From CAVYXZ01 sp963772595 (lineage in GTDB: Bacteria > Chloroflexota > Anaerolineae > Aggregatilineales > Phototrophicaceae), in the NCBI GenBank assembly GCA_963772595.1, contig CAVYXZ010000016.1, forward strand, positions 620,001 to 684,000: a stretch of 64,000 nucleotides of DNA. The letters run 5' to 3'. The position numbers and the translations under genes were made by a program. Position 1 is the stretch's first letter, and the number at the start of each line of letters is the position of its first letter. The notes under the pieces were generated by a model. It made no database searches. It worked only from the letters and a program-made list of their open reading frames with translations, and was not told the DNA's origin. Below, piece after piece: positions 45,638-54,555 of the stretch.

Positions 45638-46988
45638 CAGCACTTTCCCATGTAAAGATACGCGGTTCTGTCGAAAACAGGGGCGTGTCGGCATGATTCT
45701 GGTCGATCACACTGACCGTCCATTCGTATTCATGTCGCGCGCCGTCATGGCTCTGCCATTCCACCGGCAGGATGAAAAACAGGTCTGGCGTGTCGGCGCT
45801 GTAGGTCGCGCCGCTGGTCAGATCGTCTATCTGAACCCGATACGTCTGCCCCGCCCCCAGCGTGCCGGAGGCCACCCAGCGCAGCGTGACCAGTTCGCTG
45901 CCCTGGAACAGCGCGCGGTTGCTGGGGCTGAGCGCACTCGGTGCATTGTAGGTCGGCGTGACCGTCGGAGTCGGTGTCTCGCTGCCGGAGGGCGTCGGCG
46001 AGAGGGTTGGCGTCAGCGTCGGCGCAGGCACGCGGATGCGCTGGCCTATATACAGGTTGACCACGCAGGAGGTACCGCCGCTGAATTCGCCGAAGTCGCA
46101 CTGCGAGAAGGTGACTTCCGGGTTCAGCTCCGAGAGGATTTTCAAATCCGCGCCATATTCAAAGGCAATGGAGATAATCGTTTCGTCTTTGACGACCTCG
46201 ATGCCAGGCCACGCCCGCTGGCAATGTAGGGGCTGCCGCGACGGCGCGCGATGCAGATGTATCGCCGGTATCCGGCACAAAAGCTGCGTCTGAATTTGCC
46301 CCATCGCCTGCGCCAGGCTGAGGTGCTTCAGTGGCCGCGGCGGCAGGGTCTTCTGTCGGAGTCGGCCAGGGGATCTCCAGCGTCTGGCCGACCTGAATCA
46401 GCTCCGGGGCGTCCAGGTTGTTGAGTTCCAACACCAGCGCAATCACATCCAGATCCCGGTGGCCGCAGCGGCTCACCAGCCCGATCAGACTATCCCCAGC
46501 CTGGACGGTCTGCATACAGGGACCCTGCGTGGGCGTCAGCGTCACCGTCGGCGTCGCGGTGCGGGTCGGCGGGGCCGAAGCGGTAACCGTCGGCAGAAAC
46601 AGCGTGGGCTGAACGGTGTTGGTCATCAGCGCTGGCGGAGTCGTTACCTCAAACATGCCAGTCACCGCTGCACGGGTCGCCGGGCTGCAAACGCTGCACA
46701 AAGCTCATAAAGCGCATGGAACCGACGATAAGAACGCCCACACAGGCCAGCGCAGCCAGCACCAGGCATCCCGCCCATGATATAGGTGCCGCCTCGCCAG
46801 CGCACATAATGTTCCGCCAGGTCAGTCTCGCCGAAGTGAAAGTCATAATCCGGCAGTTTCGTCGCCTGCGTGTCGTCGCCGCTGCGCTCGATGACTGTAC
46901 TGGATTCCAGCGATGCACCGCAAACACTGCACTCGCGTGCCTGGGGGTGCGCCGGAGTACCACAAATTGGGCAAATCTTATGACTCAA
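45621..46988 (-). CDS. Zinc-ribbon, membrane and LysM protein, three frameshifts (about 46770, 46670, 46230)
   Basis: Read across frames, the protein begins SHKICPICGTPAHPQARECS with a two-CxxC zinc ribbon, then a cytosolic linker, one membrane helix (LVLAALACVGVLIVGSM), an outside Thr/Pro-rich stretch, a LysM domain (MQTVQAGDSLIGLVSRCGHRD), a second LysM-like domain with DETIISIAFEYGADLKILSE, and a C-terminal beta-domain like the next gene's. Linker PAPTLTPTLSPTPSGSETPT is almost identical to its paralogue. Each of the three junctions needs one base removed. The TTG at 46988 follows AGGA. It joins a cytosolic metal-binding head to a surface domain. Confidence 0.6.
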
Positions 46989-47062
46989 AGGCCATTCCTG
47001 AACTGTCGTCAAACGGCCCAATTATACTAGAGTGCGATTACAGCGCGAGGGCTGGCCTTGTC

Positions 47063-47079
47063 GTCTTCATTTTGAAGAC
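47063..47079. promoter_or_regulatory. 17-base palindrome, operator-like
   Basis: GTCTTCA-TTT-TGAAGAC is a perfect inverted repeat (7-base arms) in the divergent gap between the zinc-ribbon LysM gene and the receiver-CpaE gene. A TATAAT sequence lies downstream at 47110-47115 for the + gene, without a good -35. No T-run follows, so it is not a terminator. Confidence 0.45.
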
Positions 47080-47191
47080 ATAGAAGGGGCGCGGTAAAGG
47101 TTTAGGCTTTATAATACGTCTGGTTGCAGCGCGATTTCTTTCGTGCTAGACTTCTTAAGATCAAACAACTCATTCCAAACGTGGCGGGGCC

Positions 47192-48364
47192 ATGTCAGAG
47201 AAAATTCTCATTGTAGATGATGATATTGACAGCCTTAAACTAATTGGCCTGATGCTCCAGCGGCACGGCTACGAAGTGACGGCAGCCAATACAGGCACTC
47301 AGGCACTCACTAAGGCATCTGCGGAACATCCTGACCTCATTATTCTTGATGTCATGATGCCGGACATGGATGGCTACGAAGTCTGCCGCCGCTTGCGTTC
47401 GAGTAAGAACACCGATGATATTCCGATCATCATGTTTACCGCCAAAACTCTGGTAGACGATAAGGTCGCTGGTTTCGAAGCGGGTGCGGATGATTATCTG
47501 ACCAAACCCACCCACCCGGCGGAACTGGCCTCGCGCGTGAAGGCAATTCTCGCGCGCAGCGCCGGCCAGAAGAAACCTGAGGAAGCCGCTGCCGTTCCTC
47601 GTGGCACAACGATTGGTGTCTTAGGGGCCAAAGGCGGAGTGGGCACCAGCACTATCGCATTGAACGTGGCCGCCGCCCTGCTAATGCTCGGCGAAGAGCC
47701 GGTCGTGGCCGATTTTCGCCCCGGCGCGGGCAGCCTGGGCCTGATGTTGGGGCAGGAGCAAGCCTCCGGCATGGGCAATATCCTGGGCAAACCACCCGGT
47801 GAGATCCAACCAGCGGCTATTGAACGCGAACTGCTGGTCCACAATTCGAACCTGCGGGCGCTGGTCTCCTCGCCCAAGCCGCGTGACGCGCAAATCAAGT
47901 ATTCGCTTGAATCAGCCTTAGCGGTCGTCAATGGTCTGCGCACGATCAGCCACCCTGCTGTGATTGATCTTGGCACCGGCTATACCGAGGTGGTCAGCCA
48001 GCTTCAGCGCGAAATGGATCAGCTTATTCTCATTGTCGATCCCTTCGCAGTCACGCTGGCGATGGCACGGATGCTGCTGCGCGAGTTGGACGATGTCGGC
48101 ACCAACAGCGGGCGCGTCCACGTGGTCGTGGTAGATCGCTCCCACAATCTACAAGTTGCCTGGAACGAGGTCGAAACTGTCATTGGGCGCGAAATCCGCG
48201 CCGTTTTTTCCGATTCGCCTGAACTGGCGCACCAGGCGGCCAGAACTGGTACACCGATGGTGATGCTGCAATCGAACAGCATTTTTGCCAACCAGGTCGC
48301 CAAATTCTCTGAAGACCTCAATGCACGGATCAAAACCCTCGTTAGCGGTCAACTCACCCACTAG
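47192..48364 (+). CDS. Response-regulator receiver fused to CpaE/TadZ-like ATPase
   Basis: Residues 1-120 are a receiver: acidic DDD near the start, phospho-acceptor Asp ~53 in IILDVMMPDMDGYE, Thr in IIMFTAK, and the Lys in DYLTKP. After a short linker, an ATPase of the ParA/MinD superfamily starts with TTIGVLGAKGGVGTSTIALN. This KGGVGTS form of the deviant Walker A is typical of CpaE/TadZ, which locates Tad pilus machinery at the pole. No other tad/cpa gene is within the window. A GAF histidine kinase gene follows and could be the kinase partner. Confidence 0.88.
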   Translation: MSEKILIVDDDIDSLKLIGLMLQRHGYEVTAANTGTQALTKASAEHPDLIILDVMMPDMDGYEVCRRLRSSKNTDDIPIIMFTAKTLVDDKVAGFEAGADDYLTKPTHPAELASRVKAILARSAGQKKPEEAAAVPRGTTIGVLGAKGGVGTSTIALNVAAALLMLGEEPVVADFRPGAGSLGLMLGQEQASGMGNILGKPPGEIQPAAIERELLVHNSNLRALVSSPKPRDAQIKYSLESALAVVNGLRTISHPAVIDLGTGYTEVVSQLQREMDQLILIVDPFAVTLAMARMLLRELDDVGTNSGRVHVVVVDRSHNLQVAWNEVETVIGREIRAVFSDSPELAHQAARTGTPMVMLQSNSIFANQVAKFSEDLNARIKTLVSGQLTH

Positions 48365-48432
48365 CTGGTGGTGGTGATTGAGCGTGACAAGGCAGCCTCT
48401 ATCTTGACCACCATGCAGTAAGTAGCGGACTG

Positions 48433-49644
48433 ATGAACGTAAACGCTTCACCCAACCAACGCCGTGATCTTCTTACTCACTATGAGTATTTAATCGAGAT
48501 CAGCCAGCAGTTGAACTCCACTCTGGATCTTGCCGAACTGCTGCGGAAGATCACTGCCGCCGCTGAAGAACTCACCGATACCGAGGCGTCATCTATCCTG
48601 CTCTACGAACCACAATCCGGGGCGCTGCGCTTCGAGGTGACGTCAAATCTCAACCCGAACCAGACCGAATCAATCCTGGTGCCGCTCGACAGCAGCATTG
48701 CCGGATGGATTTTCAAACATGGCGAGCCGCGCGTCATCGAGGACGTGACCAAAGATAATACGCACTTTCGCGGTGTCGGCGACACGGTAGATATCGCCAC
48801 GCGCAATCTGCTGGGCGTGCCTATGCGCGCCCACGATAAGGTAATCGGTGTGCTGGAAGCGCTCAACAAGCGTTCCGGCGAACGTTTTGACGAACAGGAC
48901 ATCAAAACCCTGACCACGCTCGCCAGCCAGGCCGCAATCGCTATCGAAAATGCGCGTCTCTTCCAACAGAGCGACTTTATCGCCGAGATGGTTCACGAAC
49001 TGCGCACGCCGCTGGTCGCCTTGAAAGCCAGCACGACCCTGCTGCTGCGGCCCGACCTGCCCGAAGAAAACCGTGCGGACACTATCCTCACCATGCGCGG
49101 CGAAACCGAGCGCCTGATCCGTATGACCAGCGAGTTTCTTGATCTGGCCCGCATGGAATCAGGGCGAGCGCATCTGATTATCAACGATTTCGAACTGACG
49201 CCGCTGTTCAAAGAGTGTGTGGATATTGTCAGCCAGCAGGCTGCCGACAAGTCAATCGTCATCAACTATGATGAGCATGACTTCGTGGTGCGTGGGGATC
49301 GCGGTAAGGTCAAGCAGGTGCTGCTCAACCTTCTGACCAACGCCATCAAGTACAACCGCGAAAACGGCACGATCAGCCTGACAACGCGCCCCAGCCCCAA
49401 TGCTGAGGGCAGGACCTATGTTGAGGTCGCCGTCACCGATACCGGACTCGGCATCGCCAAAGACCACCAGAAGAATATGTTTCAGAAGTTCTTCCGCGTG
49501 GCTGATTCCGAAGGCTATGCGCGCGGCACCGGCCTCGGCCTTGCCATCGCCAAGCACATCATCGAGGCTCACGAAGGCAAGATATGGCTTGAAAGCGAAG
49601 AAGGCGTCGGCTCAACTTTCTTTATCACTCTCCCCTGCCGCTAG
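48433..49644 (+). CDS. GAF-domain sensor histidine kinase
   Basis: A 403-residue soluble kinase. The GAF domain spans about 25-175 (ITAAAEELTDTEASSILLYE, GWIFKHGEPRVIEDV, NLLGVPM). Phospho-acceptor His ~188 is in EMVHELRTPLVALKAST. The ATPase has N-box KVKQVLLNLLTNAIKYNREN, G1 DTGLGIAKDHQ, F-box FQKFFRV and G2 GTGLGLAIAKHI. The 69-base gap from the receiver-CpaE gene and same direction suggest an operon and a possible signalling pair. Confidence 0.9.
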   Translation: MNVNASPNQRRDLLTHYEYLIEISQQLNSTLDLAELLRKITAAAEELTDTEASSILLYEPQSGALRFEVTSNLNPNQTESILVPLDSSIAGWIFKHGEPRVIEDVTKDNTHFRGVGDTVDIATRNLLGVPMRAHDKVIGVLEALNKRSGERFDEQDIKTLTTLASQAAIAIENARLFQQSDFIAEMVHELRTPLVALKASTTLLLRPDLPEENRADTILTMRGETERLIRMTSEFLDLARMESGRAHLIINDFELTPLFKECVDIVSQQAADKSIVINYDEHDFVVRGDRGKVKQVLLNLLTNAIKYNRENGTISLTTRPSPNAEGRTYVEVAVTDTGLGIAKDHQKNMFQKFFRVADSEGYARGTGLGLAIAKHIIEAHEGKIWLESEEGVGSTFFITLPCR

Positions 49645-49663
49645 CCCTAAACTGCTAAACTAA

Positions 49664-49704
49664 AAACCGCCAGAGCGCCTTATTACCGGCCACTCTAGCG
49701 GTTT
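49664..49704. terminator. Hairpin terminator between convergent genes
   Basis: AAACCGCCAGAG pairs with CTCTAGCGGTTT (one mismatch) around a 17-base loop. It is flanked by AAAA on the left and TTTGTTT on the right, so it can end both the GAF kinase gene and secF. Confidence 0.65.
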
Positions 49705-49731
49705 GTTTAATACCAGGCAGCAGGGCAGGCC

Positions 49732-50682
49732 TTAAGCCTCGGCCTGCCGCAGCGCACCCTGCTGGTTCAGGAAGGGGATTTCGCCCTTTTCCCAGGAGAC
49801 CAGCAGCGGGACTGCCGTGAAGATGGACGAATAAGTGCCGGAGAGCAGCCCGGCAAACAGGATGAAGATAAACTGCTTGATGCTGTCACCGCCGAACAGC
49901 AGGATCGCCGCCATGATAAAGAAGGCGTTGAGCTGCGTCGCCAGCGAGCGGTGAATGGTCTCCAGGATGCTGCGATTGACGATGGTATCGTAAGGCTCAC
50001 CCAGATATTTGGGGATGTTCTCACGGATACGGTCGAAGAGTACAATCGTGTCCTGAATCGAAAAGCCCACAATCGTCAGCACAGCGGTTAAGAAGAGCGC
50101 GTCCGCTTCCCAGCCGAACAACAAACCCGTCAGCGACATGACACTGCACACCACCAGCACATCATGGAGCATCGCCACCACCGCACAGACGCCGTAGCGC
50201 ACTGCTTTCGGCACCTGCCGGAAGGCAATCACAATGAAGCCAGTAATCACCAGCGCCGATACCGCCACAGCCAGCAGCGCGGCGCGTGTCACCTCCTGAC
50301 CAATGGTGGCTGACACACTCTCTGTACGCGAACGGTCGGGGTTAATCGGGGCCAGTTCGCCCAACTTCGCCAGCACTGCGTCCGATGTAGTCGCATCCTG
50401 AATTGATGAACGCACCGACCAGTGATAATCTGTAGGGGCCCCAAGCTGCTGGATCAGCGCGTTTTCGTCACCCACGCTGGAAAAGACATCGCGGATATTG
50501 GCTTCGGTCGCCCCAGGCTCAGTAAACACAAGCTCGTAGATACTGCCGCCCACGAAGTCAATGCTCAGGCGGAAGGGTCCACCGGTAGTGATCGTGGAAT
50601 AGATCATGATGATGATCCCCGGCACGATTACCGACGCCGAGATCAGGAAAAAGATGCGTCGTTTTTGTATCAAACTAAACAT
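49732..50682 (-). CDS. secF: Protein translocase subunit SecF
   Basis: SecF with SecD uses the proton gradient to help complete Sec-dependent export. Six membrane helices are visible. The first is followed by FRLSIDFVGGSIYELVF, the SecF-type GG motif. GFSIQDTIVLFDRIREN marks the conserved membrane region, and NRSILETIHRSLATQL is also diagnostic. Length 316. It follows secD by 4 bases in the order yajC-secD-secF. Confidence 0.95.
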   Translation of the reverse strand: MFSLIQKRRIFFLISASVIVPGIIIMIYSTITTGGPFRLSIDFVGGSIYELVFTEPGATEANIRDVFSSVGDENALIQQLGAPTDYHWSVRSSIQDATTSDAVLAKLGELAPINPDRSRTESVSATIGQEVTRAALLAVAVSALVITGFIVIAFRQVPKAVRYGVCAVVAMLHDVLVVCSVMSLTGLLFGWEADALFLTAVLTIVGFSIQDTIVLFDRIRENIPKYLGEPYDTIVNRSILETIHRSLATQLNAFFIMAAILLFGGDSIKQFIFILFAGLLSGTYSSIFTAVPLLVSWEKGEIPFLNQQGALRQAEA

Positions 50683-50686
50683 AAGG

Positions 50687-52183
50687 TCAGACTCCTAGCA
50701 GCCAGTGGCGTTCGGCGAGCGGCGTATGGAACAACTGCACGATGACATGCAGGAAGGTCCGTGTCACCGTCACTGCCGTAAAGAGGTTCAACACCAGGCC
50801 CAGGGCCAGCGTGACTGCAAAACCACTCACGATGCTCGCCCCTGGTGTCTGGCCGAACAAAAACAGGATCGCACAGATAATAATGGTCGAGAGATTCGAA
50901 TCGCGGATAGAACTCCAGGCCCGGTCGAAGCCAGCATCCAGTGCATCGTCGAGAGGCCGCTTGGCGCGCAGTTCCTCCTTAACACGCTCAAAGATGAGAA
51001 TGTTGCCGTCTACCGCAGTACCGATGCTTATCAGAAAGCCGGTAATGGCCGGCAAGGTCAGCGTGATCGGTGCCAGCTTGAAGGTCGCCATGTTCAGCAG
51101 GATAAACACACCCAGCGCCAGATCCGCAGCGATACCGGGCACACGATAATAAACCAGCATGAAGGTCAGCACGGTAATCACGCCAATGACACCGGCGCGA
51201 ATGCTGAGGTTCACTGATTCCTGTCCCAGTGACGCGCCGACCTGCTCGGTTGATTCCACGCTCAACGGAATCGGCAGCGCACCAGAACGCAGCTGAAGCG
51301 CGAGCGTCTTGGCTTCCTGCTCGGTGAAGTTGCCCGTAATCACGCCGCCGGTCGTCAATTCAGCCTGAATAACCGGGGCAGACAGTACCGTGCCATCCAG
51401 CACAATCGCCAATGGTTTGCCGATGTGATCGCGGGTAAACGGGCCGAACAGCGTCGCGCCATCCTGATTCAGGTCAAACTTGATCGACCAACCGCCGCCC
51501 GGTTGGGTGCTCAATTGGGCCGCCGCCGCTTGCAGGCCTGACCCGGTCATGACCGTCTGAAACGGCTGGCGTGTCGTCGGGTCTACCAGCGCATCCTGAG
51601 TCGAGGCGTCCGGCGTGGCTTGAGCGGCAGTGCCTCCGGTATTAGCGGCTTCACGCTGCTGCTGAATTGAGACCTGCTCGGTGGTCAGAATCTTGTTGCC
51701 GACGAAGTCGCTGGTCCGGCCTGCCACATCACTGAAGTCCACAAACTCCAGCAGGGCCGTCTGTTGAATCGTATTGATCGCCTGATCCGGGTCATGCACG
51801 CCCGGCAGTTCGACCAGGATTCGTCCACTGCTCTCCAGCACCTGGATCGTCGCCTCGCCTACACCCAGCGCGTCGATACGGCGGGCTACGTTATTGGCCG
51901 TCTGCTGCAAGTCAGCGCCCGTATATTGCCCGGCGGGCAGATCAGCTTTCAGCAGCACCCGTAACCCCCCCACAAGATCAAGCCCCAGGCTCTGGCTGAC
52001 ATTTAATTCCATGTCAATTTCGCAGTCACCGTTCGTATCCAGGTGAATGCCTTCCATGGCCTTAACTTGCTCGTAGTTGGGACAATCCTGAAAAATATTT
52101 GTGATGCCGTTATCGGGCGCGGCTACCCACAGCGCGAAGGCTGTAAGCAGCACCACGACAACAAGCCAACGAAAATGGCCCAC
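50687..52183 (-). CDS. secD: Protein translocase subunit SecD
   Basis: An N-terminal helix is followed by QSLGLDLVGGLRVLLKADLP, the SecD signature. A large extracytoplasmic domain (P1) contains NNVARRIDALGVGEATIQV, ILVELPGVHDPDQAI and the later GKPLAIVLDGTVLSAPVIQ. Five C-terminal helices follow, with AVDGNILIFERVKEELRAKR. There is a Gln/Ala/Thr-rich insert after the P1 base, about residues 175-210. Length 498. It partners with SecF, encoded directly downstream. Confidence 0.96.
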   Translation of the reverse strand: MGHFRWLVVVVLLTAFALWVAAPDNGITNIFQDCPNYEQVKAMEGIHLDTNGDCEIDMELNVSQSLGLDLVGGLRVLLKADLPAGQYTGADLQQTANNVARRIDALGVGEATIQVLESSGRILVELPGVHDPDQAINTIQQTALLEFVDFSDVAGRTSDFVGNKILTTEQVSIQQQREAANTGGTAAQATPDASTQDALVDPTTRQPFQTVMTGSGLQAAAAQLSTQPGGGWSIKFDLNQDGATLFGPFTRDHIGKPLAIVLDGTVLSAPVIQAELTTGGVITGNFTEQEAKTLALQLRSGALPIPLSVESTEQVGASLGQESVNLSIRAGVIGVITVLTFMLVYYRVPGIAADLALGVFILLNMATFKLAPITLTLPAITGFLISIGTAVDGNILIFERVKEELRAKRPLDDALDAGFDRAWSSIRDSNLSTIIICAILFLFGQTPGASIVSGFAVTLALGLVLNLFTAVTVTRTFLHVIVQLFHTPLAERHWLLGV

Positions 52184-52189
52184 GACCGT

Positions 52190-52522
52190 TTATCCTTCCG
52201 TTTCGTTCTCCAATGTCGTCTCATCGCCCAATGCTCTGCGGGCGTTTTCTGCCAGCTCCTCAGGGTCAAAAGGCGTTAGCAGCGACGCGGCAATCATCCG
52301 CACCACCACACCATCTGCAATCTCGACGTAAGCAATCCCCTCCTCCAGATCAGCCACCCGGCCAACGATCCCCCCGGCGGTTATGACTTCGTCACCCTCG
52401 GCCAGCCCGCGCACAAAGCGCTGGCGCTTCTGGAAGCCGCGCTGCCTGGGGAATACCACCATCGACCAGTAGGCTCCCATCACAAGCAGCATCACGACCG
52501 CCAGGATCACGATCTCCTGCAT
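52190..52522 (-). CDS. yajC: Preprotein translocase accessory subunit YajC
   Basis: A 110-residue single-helix protein: membrane segment VILAVVMLLVMGAYWSMVVF, then RQRGFQKRQRFVRGLAEGDEVITAGGIVGRV, the YajC core, and a short acidic tail. It is the first gene of the yajC-secD-secF operon, 6 bases before secD. YajC binds SecDF. Confidence 0.93.
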   Translation of the reverse strand: MQEIVILAVVMLLVMGAYWSMVVFPRQRGFQKRQRFVRGLAEGDEVITAGGIVGRVADLEEGIAYVEIADGVVVRMIAASLLTPFDPEELAENARRALGDETTLENETEG

Positions 52523-52586
52523 GATGTACTACCTTAAGCCAGATTAACACAGCACCTCATTATATCCCTCCTTCCTGAACCAACAA

Positions 52587-52606
52587 GGGGTCACTGGCTT
52601 GACCCC
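52587..52606. repeat. Short inverted repeat in the yajC / secreted-protein gap
   Basis: GGGGTCA and TGACCCC (7-base arms, 6-base spacer) lie in the divergent gap, 65 bases upstream of yajC. There is no T-run. It could be an operator; the evidence is limited to symmetry. A TATACT (52660-52665) serves as a likely -10 for the next + gene. Confidence 0.35.
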
Positions 52607-52691
52607 AGCACGCATTGTCCCTAGAATAGGCAAGCTTTCGCAATTTGCGTTATGATTTCTATACTGACTGAATGGCTCAAGGTAGATTCTT

Positions 52692-53789
52692 ATGCTTCAG
52701 ACCAGAAACAGTGCCTATCGCGTCGCCCTGTGTGTGATGGTGGTCCTACTGATTATCGTCGGACCCGCCGCAGCCGGTGACGTCATTCTCAATGTAAACA
52801 GCGGAACGGACAGTACCGTATGGTTTGTCTCTGGCGAAGCCTCGCTGGTGATGAACGGTTTTGATCTCACGCCCTTGAACTTGCAGCTTCCTGCCGCTAT
52901 CGACCGCGTGAGCATCGAAGTCAATACACCGGTGCCAGGCGCATCCATTGATCTGCTCATCTACGAGGATGCCAACGGCGGCTCGCCGATTGATGCCCGT
53001 CTGGTTAGTCAGAATCAGGTGAATATTGGTGCATCGGGCACCTTCACCTATGATTTTGCGACGCCGGTCAACATCAACCAGCCAGTCGTCTGGATTGGTT
53101 TCTACCTGCCGGTCGATTTCCGCTTCCTGGCCGACACGTCCGGTTCGTCCGTGCTGACCTACTGGGCCTGGACACCCGGCGGTCGTTTCAACGTCAATGA
53201 TCTGTCCAGCGCACAGATCCTGGGGCCAGCCGACGGTTCCGCCCCGGTCAACATTAATCTCAACGGCAAAGCGCGTATCAGTGCCGAGATCACCAGTGCC
53301 AGTTCAAGCGGCTTCGCTGGGACCGTGAGCACCAACTCCGAAGGCATGATTGTCCAGCAGCTGGGTGGTTCGCAGGTCAACTTCAATATCATGCAGCCCT
53401 ACCTGGAGGGCCAGTGCGATACCGTCTACCGCGATAAAGATGACCTGGGAATTACCTACAATGGCAGGTTGGACGTCCATTGCAAACGGGTCTGGGAAGG
53501 TTACGCACCCGCCAGTCCGCTCAATTACGACCGCCGCCAACTGCTCTACGAAGTCACCATCTACGACGATCGTGGTCACGTCATGTCCAATTGGCTGGAC
53601 CAGCCGATCACGCACTGCATCAGCCCGAACCCGGAGGATATGGATACGGCTGTCATCGGTTTGGCCTACGGTGCGCCACAGACCTGGGAGATTCTGCCCA
53701 CGCTGCGCTATGGCAACCTCGTCTGCGCCGAAATCGGACGCAGCGGCCTGCTCTCCTACTTTATTCCAGATACCGGCGAGGCATCCTGA
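52692..53789 (+). CDS. Secreted beta-rich protein of unknown function
   Basis: A 365-residue protein with a signal peptide (VALCVMVVLLIIVGPAAAG) and no later membrane segment. The mature part looks like two beta-sandwich regions: one at about 30-195 (NLQLPAAIDRVSIEVNTP, WIGFYLPVDFRFLAD) and a second from about 225 with several Cys residues (EGQCDTVY, LDVHCKR, ITHCIS, NLVCAE) that could form disulfides outside the cell. I do not recognise a family. It precedes the NERD-like gene by 13 bases. Confidence 0.6.
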   Translation: MLQTRNSAYRVALCVMVVLLIIVGPAAAGDVILNVNSGTDSTVWFVSGEASLVMNGFDLTPLNLQLPAAIDRVSIEVNTPVPGASIDLLIYEDANGGSPIDARLVSQNQVNIGASGTFTYDFATPVNINQPVVWIGFYLPVDFRFLADTSGSSVLTYWAWTPGGRFNVNDLSSAQILGPADGSAPVNINLNGKARISAEITSASSSGFAGTVSTNSEGMIVQQLGGSQVNFNIMQPYLEGQCDTVYRDKDDLGITYNGRLDVHCKRVWEGYAPASPLNYDRRQLLYEVTIYDDRGHVMSNWLDQPITHCISPNPEDMDTAVIGLAYGAPQTWEILPTLRYGNLVCAEIGRSGLLSYFIPDTGEAS

Positions 53790-53802
53790 AGCACAACTCA
53801 TT

Positions 53803-54552
53803 ATGCGGACCGAAATTAACGAAAGACTCCGGCGGCGGCAGCATCGTATCGCCACCTATCTGGTTTTCCTGAACTTTGCCGTACTGATCGGGTCCATGAT
53901 CGTCATGTTCCTGCCGGTCATGGGCAACCGGGCGTTCGACCCTACATCGCCAGAGACTCAACTGATTCTATCTCTCCCTGCGCTGGTGCTGCCCATCATC
54001 TTCGTCGTCGCTATGATTTCAGTGCGTATGACCAATTTGTGGCTACGCCAGCCGCGACCGGAGACCGCCTTACACGAAGGCCTCAAGGGCTTGAGCAATA
54101 AGAGCGTGCTGTACAGTTATTATCACTTCCCGGCGCGCCATGTGCTCATCTGCCCGCAGGGTGTCTTCGCCATCAACGTCAAATTTCAGGAGGGTCAATT
54201 CGGCGTCGAAGGGGAGACCTGGACTACCGCCGGAGGTGCATTGGGCCGTTTAATGCGCTGGCTGCGCCGCGAGCAGATCGGTAATCCGAATGAGGAGGCC
54301 CGCACGGCAGCCGCCCGTGTGGCCCAGCAGTTAGCCCCCATTGCGCCAGAGGCTGAGGTGCGACCGCTGGTCGTCTTTGTAGATCCACGCGCTGAGGTCA
54401 GCATTACTGACCCTGCGGTCCCAGTGCTTTACGCCGATTCAAAGCGCAGCCCGAACCTCACCGATTACCTGCGCGATGTGCCCAAAGAAGCCCGCACGCC
54501 GCTCAGCCGGGACCAGATCGAAGCCTTCGAAGAGGCGACACTGCCGGGCTAG
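53803..54552 (+). CDS. Membrane protein with NERD-like domain
   Basis: A 249-residue protein with two membrane helices (YLVFLNFAVLIGSMIVMFL and SLPALVLPIIFVVAMISV) followed by a cytosolic domain: YHFPARHVLICPQGVFAINVKF and GVEGETWTT. This resembles the nuclease-related NERD domain (pattern 'hvvv.p.GvfvIetK'), although the usual Glu before the Lys is Asn-Val here. Activity is therefore doubtful. The start is the ATG at 53803; longer in-frame extensions overlap the previous gene. It lies 3 bases before the GT39-like gene. Confidence 0.5.
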   Translation: MRTEINERLRRRQHRIATYLVFLNFAVLIGSMIVMFLPVMGNRAFDPTSPETQLILSLPALVLPIIFVVAMISVRMTNLWLRQPRPETALHEGLKGLSNKSVLYSYYHFPARHVLICPQGVFAINVKFQEGQFGVEGETWTTAGGALGRLMRWLRREQIGNPNEEARTAAARVAQQLAPIAPEAEVRPLVVFVDPRAEVSITDPAVPVLYADSKRSPNLTDYLRDVPKEARTPLSRDQIEAFEEATLPG

Positions 54553-54555
54553 CCC

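Noticed and set aside
44870..46040. Repeated GTCGGCGTCGG-type tracts as a CRISPR or tandem-repeat locus
   Set aside because: They encode Thr/Pro-rich linkers of the LysM lipoproteins in frame, and repeat units have no constant spacing.
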